Shown here in pieces: positions 6,155 to 9,619 of a stretch of 9,619 bases of DNA (the stretch's first letter is position 1; every line of letters begins with the position of its first letter). A program made the position numbers and the translations under genes. The notes under the pieces were generated by a model. The model did no database searches. It was not told where the DNA came from and saw only the letters and a list, made by a program, of their open reading frames with translations. This DNA comes from Cellvibrionales bacterium UBA2618 (lineage in GTDB: Bacteria; Pseudomonadota; Gammaproteobacteria; Pseudomonadales; Porticoccaceae). Where the stretch lies: assembly GCA_002339165.1 (NCBI GenBank), contig DDJS01000125.1:1-9619 (forward strand). Reading direction: 5' to 3'.

Positions 6155-6693
6155 GTCGAGCTATGCTGAGTACGATAATGCTGATTGTCACGATCGGCTC
6201 AGGTTGCAGTTCGCCGCCACCGCTGAAGGCCGTTGCGGCGGTCGATCTTCCGCGCTTTATGGGCGATTGGTATGTGGTCGCTAGCATACCGACGTTTCTC
6301 GAGGTCGATGCCTACAATCCCGTTGAGTCCTATCGGCTCGATGCGGACGGCAGTATCGCCACCACGTTTACTTTTAATGCCGGTGGGTTGGATGGCGAGA
6401 AAAAAACCTACCATCCCCGTGGCTATGTGCGCGATCGCCAGAGCAATGCGGTGTGGGGCATGCAGTTTATTTGGCCGATCAAGGCCGACTACCGGATTGT
6501 CTATCTCGATGACCAGTACGAGTACACCATTATTGGCCGCAATCAACGCGATTATGTTTGGATCATGGCTCGGCATCCGGTCGTCGATGAGCTTATTTAT
6601 GCGGACTTAATTGGTCGGGTTGAGAGCTTTGGATACGCACTGGACCACGTCGTGCGCGCGTCGCATAAATTTGATCAAAAGGATAAGCTGTGA
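6151..6693 (+). CDS. blc: Blc-type bacterial lipocalin, probable lipoprotein
   Basis: A 180-residue protein close in size to E. coli Blc. GTG 6151, overlapping the previous stop as GTGA, is preferred to ATG 6163 because it supplies Arg3 as the charged start of a signal peptide (MSRAMLSTIMLIVTIGSGCS). Cys19 is the likely lipidated residue, although the lipobox GSGC is poor at position -3. The lipocalin signature GDWYVVASIPTF starts at Gly38; AYNPVESYRLDADGSI and YRIVYLDDQYEYTIIGRN follow as in Blc, with YVWIMARHP near the C terminus. Lipocalins hold a hydrophobic ligand inside an eight-stranded barrel; Blc binds fatty acids and lysophospholipids at the outer membrane. Lying inside a fatty-acid modification operon, it may bind modified acyl chains or lysolipids. 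The family call is strong; the ligand is inferred. Confidence 0.87.
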   Translation: MSRAMLSTIMLIVTIGSGCSSPPPLKAVAAVDLPRFMGDWYVVASIPTFLEVDAYNPVESYRLDADGSIATTFTFNAGGLDGEKKTYHPRGYVRDRQSNAVWGMQFIWPIKADYRIVYLDDQYEYTIIGRNQRDYVWIMARHPVVDELIYADLIGRVESFGYALDHVVRASHKFDQKDKL

Positions 6694-6731
6694 TGCCCGC
6701 GTCCCCTAAAACGTCGTCGGAGGCGCTATGA
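6693..6731 (+). other. Twelve-residue mini-ORF bridging lipocalin and oxidoreductase genes
   Basis: ATG 6693 overlaps the lipocalin TGA (TGATG). The frame MPASPKTSSEAL ends with TGA 6729-6731, overlapping the next ATG (ATGA). AAAAGGA (6677-6683) lies nine bases before the start, so it has its own plausible ribosome site. The downstream gene also has a strong GGAGG (6719-6723). Too short to judge as a protein; more likely a ribosome bridge or chance. Confidence 0.2.
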
Positions 6732-7990
6732 AAATTGCTATTATCGGTACCGGTGTCGCCGGTAACGTAGCCGCCTACCATCTAAATAAACACCATGACA
6801 TTGCGGTTTTTGAAACCAATGATTACATTGGCGGGCATACCCACACCCACAACGTCGAGGGTGCCGGTGGCCCTCACTCTGTGGATTCGGGGTTTATCGT
6901 CTTTAACTACGCCACCTATCCGCAGTTTACCCGACTGTTGGCTGAACTCGATGTCGAGGCCCAGCTGTCGGAGATGAGCTTTGGGGTTAGGTGCGACACC
7001 ACTGGTCTTGAGTACATGGGTTCGAGCCTAAATACCTTGTTTGCTCAGCGTCGTAATCTATTGCGACCCTCATTTTGGGGGATGATTGGCGACATTTTAC
7101 GCTTTAATCGTAACGCTGGAGAGCTTTTAGCCGACGATGGTAATGACATCACCTTGGGTGATTACCTCGCCGAGCAGGGTTATGGCGAGGCTTTTATCCA
7201 CCACTATCTAATACCGATGGCCGCCGCCGTTTGGTCAGCTGACCACCAGTTAATGGAGCAGTTCCCGGCGCGTTACTTACTCCATTTTTTTCACAATCAT
7301 GGCCTTTTAAAGGTCGCAGACCGTCCAGATTGGTACGTTATTAAAGGCGGTTCTAAGGTCTACGCCGAGGCACTGACGCGCGCTCATCGCGAGCATATTC
7401 GTCTGTCCACACCGGTGCTCGCAGTGCGCCGTGAAGCGTCGCGAGTGATAGTCACCAGCGACGCCGGCGAGGAGACTTTCGATGCCCTCTTTGTGGCCTG
7501 TCACAGCGACCAAGCCCTGGCGTTATTGGAGGATCCTAGCGAGACTGAGCGGGCAGTGCTTGGAGCGATTAGCTATCAGGATAACGAGGTCCTATTGCAT
7601 ACCGACAGCAGCCTGATGCCCCGTCGGAGGCGCGCTTGGGCTGCATGGAATTACCACCTGCAAGACACTGGTGCCGGCGCGCGGCCGGTGGCGGTAACTT
7701 ATAACATGAATATATTGCAGGGCTTTGATTGCGATCAACAATACTGCGTGACTCTCAACAACAGCGCAGCTATCGATCCGAACCAAGTGATTGCCAGGAT
7801 GCACTATCAGCATCCGGTTTACACGCCCGAGTCGGTAGCGGCTCAGGGGCGTCAAGCCGAGATCAATGGCCCTATGCGCACCTATTACTGCGGTGCCTAC
7901 TGGCGCTATGGTTTTCACGAAGACGGTGTGGTGAGTGCCCTCGATGCACTGGAGCACTTCGAGCATTCGCTGGGTGATCCAGAGCAGTGA
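6728..7990 (+). CDS. FAD-dependent oxidoreductase, COG2907 (amine-oxidase-like) family
   Basis: A 420-residue flavoprotein with ATG 6728 behind GGAGG (6719-6723). The N-terminal dinucleotide-binding fold is plain: IIGTGVAGNVAA (Gly7, Gly9, Gly12), Glu29 for the ribose, then DYIGGHTHTH. The C-terminal signature YYCGAYWRYGFHEDG (386-400) closes the FAD site and is characteristic of COG2907. No signal peptide is seen, so it acts at the cytoplasmic face. Homologues in R. sphaeroides sit beside a DUF1365 gene under RpoE-ChrR control and are needed for furan fatty acid formation, where the steps after methylation are a desaturation and an O2-dependent oxygenation of the acyl chain (UfaD and UfaO). 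Which of these steps this family performs I cannot assign safely. The DUF1365 gene follows 33 bases later. Confidence 0.9.
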   Translation: MKIAIIGTGVAGNVAAYHLNKHHDIAVFETNDYIGGHTHTHNVEGAGGPHSVDSGFIVFNYATYPQFTRLLAELDVEAQLSEMSFGVRCDTTGLEYMGSSLNTLFAQRRNLLRPSFWGMIGDILRFNRNAGELLADDGNDITLGDYLAEQGYGEAFIHHYLIPMAAAVWSADHQLMEQFPARYLLHFFHNHGLLKVADRPDWYVIKGGSKVYAEALTRAHREHIRLSTPVLAVRREASRVIVTSDAGEETFDALFVACHSDQALALLEDPSETERAVLGAISYQDNEVLLHTDSSLMPRRRRAWAAWNYHLQDTGAGARPVAVTYNMNILQGFDCDQQYCVTLNNSAAIDPNQVIARMHYQHPVYTPESVAAQGRQAEINGPMRTYYCGAYWRYGFHEDGVVSALDALEHFEHSLGDPEQ

Positions 7991-8031
7991 ATTTGACGAA
8001 CACTCAAACGGCGAGTTCCGACAGTGCCTAA
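7987..8031 (+). other. Fourteen-residue mini-ORF bridging oxidoreductase and DUF1365 genes
   Basis: GTG 7987 overlaps the oxidoreductase TGA (GTGA) and the frame MNLTNTQTASSDSA ends with TAA 8029-8031, eight bases past the GTG start of DUF1365. No clear ribosome site precedes it. It is listed because it repeats the arrangement seen at two other junctions of the operon; by itself it could be chance. Confidence 0.15.
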
Positions 8032-8809
8032 TAGCTGCCTATACACCGGAACCGTGCGGCACAGTCGCCACGTTCCCGCTGAAAATACCTTTTTATACCG
8101 GGTGTTCATGCTTTATTTGGATCTCGATGAAATCGATTCGCTGTTCCAGCGTTTTTGGTTTTGGTCGGCCAAGGCACCCAACTTGGCATGGTTTCGACGG
8201 GCTGATCACAGTGGCGATGCAGATGTTCCGCTGAGCGCTAGTATCCGTGATCTAATCTACCGACAGACTGGCAATCGACCCGATGGGGCGATCTTTCTGC
8301 TGACCAATATGCGTTATTTCTTTTATCGATCCAACCCAGTAAGTTTTTATTATGTCTATAGCCTCGATGGCAGCCGCCTAGAAACAGTGGTCGCCGAGGT
8401 AACCAACACGCCCTGGGGCGAGCGCCACTGTTACGTGTTGAATGAGGTCGACGGATCGTCGAGCACGCGCTTTAGAGACTACCAAATCGATAAAAACTTT
8501 CACGTATCGCCGTTTATGCCGATGGATATGCAGTACCGCTGGCGATTGACAGTCCCCGATGACGCGTTGACGGTGCACATTCAAAATTATCGCCGAGATC
8601 AAAAGGTGCTGGATGTGACGCTGGATCTTCAGTCGCAACCAATGACTTCGGCCAATCTGGCCCAGTGTCTCTGCCGATACCCATTGATGACCCTCAAAGT
8701 ATCGCTGGCGATCTACTGGCAAGCAATAAAAATATGGTTAAAGGGTGTCCCATTTTATGGCCACCCAAAGACTAAAACGCGCGGAGAGAGCAGTAATTAT
8801 GACCAATGA
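8024..8809 (+). CDS. DUF1365 (COG3496) family protein
   Basis: A 261-residue protein. GTG 8024 is the only sensible start: the frame is closed by TGA at 7994-7996 and the protein then begins MPNSCLYTGTVRHSRH, as family members do. A weak GCGAG lies about eight bases upstream. Conserved blocks include RVFMLYLDLDEI, SNPVSFYYVYS (shared blocks rich in Asn, Pro and Tyr), EVTNTPWGERHCYVL and FHVSPFMPMDMQYRW. A hydrophobic or amphipathic stretch near residues 220-240 could meet the membrane. The fold and chemistry are not obvious from sequence. In R. sphaeroides the homologue lies beside the COG2907 gene and is needed with it for furan fatty acid formation and the response to singlet oxygen, so it probably serves in desaturation or oxygenation of a methylated acyl chain. 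It overlaps the following synthase gene by 11 bases. Confidence 0.9.
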   Translation: MPNSCLYTGTVRHSRHVPAENTFLYRVFMLYLDLDEIDSLFQRFWFWSAKAPNLAWFRRADHSGDADVPLSASIRDLIYRQTGNRPDGAIFLLTNMRYFFYRSNPVSFYYVYSLDGSRLETVVAEVTNTPWGERHCYVLNEVDGSSSTRFRDYQIDKNFHVSPFMPMDMQYRWRLTVPDDALTVHIQNYRRDQKVLDVTLDLQSQPMTSANLAQCLCRYPLMTLKVSLAIYWQAIKIWLKGVPFYGHPKTKTRGESSNYDQ

Positions 8810-9619
8810 ATACAGTGGAGAAATTACCCAAGATAGCGGACGTCTATTAGATCGGTTCGCCAAGCGCGCAGTATTGACTCGTTTGGGAGCGCTCAAATTA
8901 GGCCAGCTCAACCTGCTCGACGGCGACTTTAGCCAAGTGTTTGGTGCTCGTTCAGTCGACGACGACTCGCTGGAAGTGACTCTGGAGGTGTTCGATCAGA
9001 GTTTTTATGCGGACTTTGCCTTTGGCGGCACGACCGCGGCGGGTGAGGCCTATATGCGTGGATCTTGGCGCTGCAGCGACCTAACCACGCTGGTGCGCAT
9101 AATGATTAAAAATGCCGATGTACTGGATGCACTGGACAATAGCTGGCTGCGGGTCAAGGCACCACTTTTTCGCGTTGCACACTGGTTCAATCGCAACACC
9201 CAAGTCGGCAGTCGACGTAATATCCAGGCCCATTACGATTTGGGTAACGACATGTTCAAGCTGTTCTTGGATTCGTCGATGATGTATTCCTGTGCCTATT
9301 ACCCCCGTGAAAACAGCGATTTAGAGGCGGCTGCCGAGGCTAAATTAAAACGTATTTGCGACAAATTGCAGCTCTCTAAAGCCGATCGAGTGGTTGAAAT
9401 TGGCACTGGCTGGGGCGGTTTTGCGATTTATGCGGCGCGCAATTACGGCTGTCATGTGACCACCACGACGATTTCTGACGAGCAGCATGAATTGGCGGCC
9501 GAGCGTATCGCAGCCGCTGGATTAACCGATTCAATTACGCTGCTAAAACAGGACTATCGGGATCTCAACGGCCACTACGATAAGCTTGTCTCGATTGAAA
9601 TGATCGAAGCGGTCGGGCC
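8799..9619 (+). CDS. cfa: Cyclopropane-fatty-acyl-phospholipid synthase family methyltransferase, cut at 3' end
   Basis: Opens at ATG 8799, inside the end of DUF1365, with GGAGAGAG (8783-8790) eight bases upstream, and runs off the window after 273 residues of a protein usually near 400-430. An N-terminal domain of about 130 residues (AFGGTTAAGEAYMRGSW) precedes the catalytic part, which makes this the long, true CFA-type architecture, unlike the shorter methyltransferase at the head of the operon. Motifs seen: HYDLGNDMFKLFLD (145-158), MMYSCAYY with Cys165, SAM loop VEIGTGWGG (199-207) and SIEMIEAVG with Glu267 and Glu270; Cys165 and Glu270 correspond to bicarbonate ligands of E. coli CFA. 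The enzyme uses SAM to modify double bonds of membrane phospholipid chains. It could form cyclopropane rings or, as R. sphaeroides UfaM does, a methylated mono-unsaturated chain; the sequence does not decide. Confidence 0.92.
   Translation, partial: MTNEYSGEITQDSGRLLDRFAKRAVLTRLGALKLGQLNLLDGDFSQVFGARSVDDDSLEVTLEVFDQSFYADFAFGGTTAAGEAYMRGSWRCSDLTTLVRIMIKNADVLDALDNSWLRVKAPLFRVAHWFNRNTQVGSRRNIQAHYDLGNDMFKLFLDSSMMYSCAYYPRENSDLEAAAEAKLKRICDKLQLSKADRVVEIGTGWGGFAIYAARNYGCHVTTTTISDEQHELAAERIAAAGLTDSITLLKQDYRDLNGHYDKLVSIEMIEAVG

Noticed and set aside
7975..8002. A second ECF-like promoter ahead of DUF1365: a perfect TGATCC at 7975-7980.
   Set aside because: Sixteen bases downstream the sequence is CGAACA, which keeps only CG and one A of the CGTAAG box, and the TGATCC lies in codons for the end of the oxidoreductase gene. 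Too weak to call.

Overview
The window looks like chromosomal DNA from a gammaproteobacterium, probably marine or aquatic. This is inferred from the gene families (SlyD-like PPIase with a His-rich tail, Smr protein, ~600-residue acyl-CoA dehydrogenase beside a MaoC hydratase, COG2907/DUF1365/cyclopropane-synthase cluster) and from a moderately GC-rich, even codon use. No rRNA, tRNA, mobile element, CRISPR array or phage gene was seen. All genes but the two cut by the window edges are intact.

Layout. (1) Positions 1-2157, plus strand: the 3' end of a MaoC-type enoyl-CoA hydratase overlaps an acyl-CoA dehydrogenase, a piece of a beta-oxidation-like operon that continues upstream. (2) Positions 2238-3520, minus strand: a SlyD-like FKBP prolyl isomerase is followed, through a TGATG stop/start overlap, by a TauE/SafE (TSUP) membrane transporter. 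This pair converges on the dehydrogenase gene, and a stem-loop lies between them. (3) Positions 3654-4295, plus: an Smr-domain protein, divergent from slyD. (4) Positions 4366-9619, plus: a tightly packed operon for modified membrane fatty acids. It encodes a short cyclopropane-synthase-like methyltransferase, an exported protein (probably DUF6134), a Blc-type lipocalin, a COG2907 FAD-dependent oxidoreductase, a DUF1365 protein, and a cyclopropane-fatty-acyl-phospholipid synthase cut by the window end.

The fourth block is the most interesting. COG2907 and DUF1365 proteins together with a CFA-type methyltransferase are the set linked to furan fatty acid synthesis and the RpoE-ChrR singlet-oxygen response in Rhodobacter sphaeroides. 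Just upstream of the first gene is a sequence fitting the RpoE/ChrR-type (ECF11) promoter: TGATCT, 16 bases, CGTAAT. A working model is that oxidative membrane stress turns on the operon; one or both methyltransferases methylate unsaturated acyl chains in phospholipids; the FAD protein and the DUF1365 protein desaturate or oxygenate the methylated chain; and the two exported proteins bind or carry lipid in the envelope. The junctions are also unusual: three are bridged by very short ORFs (38, 12 and 14 codons) whose starts overlap the upstream stop and whose stops overlap the downstream start, so ribosomes could pass along the whole message without a gap.
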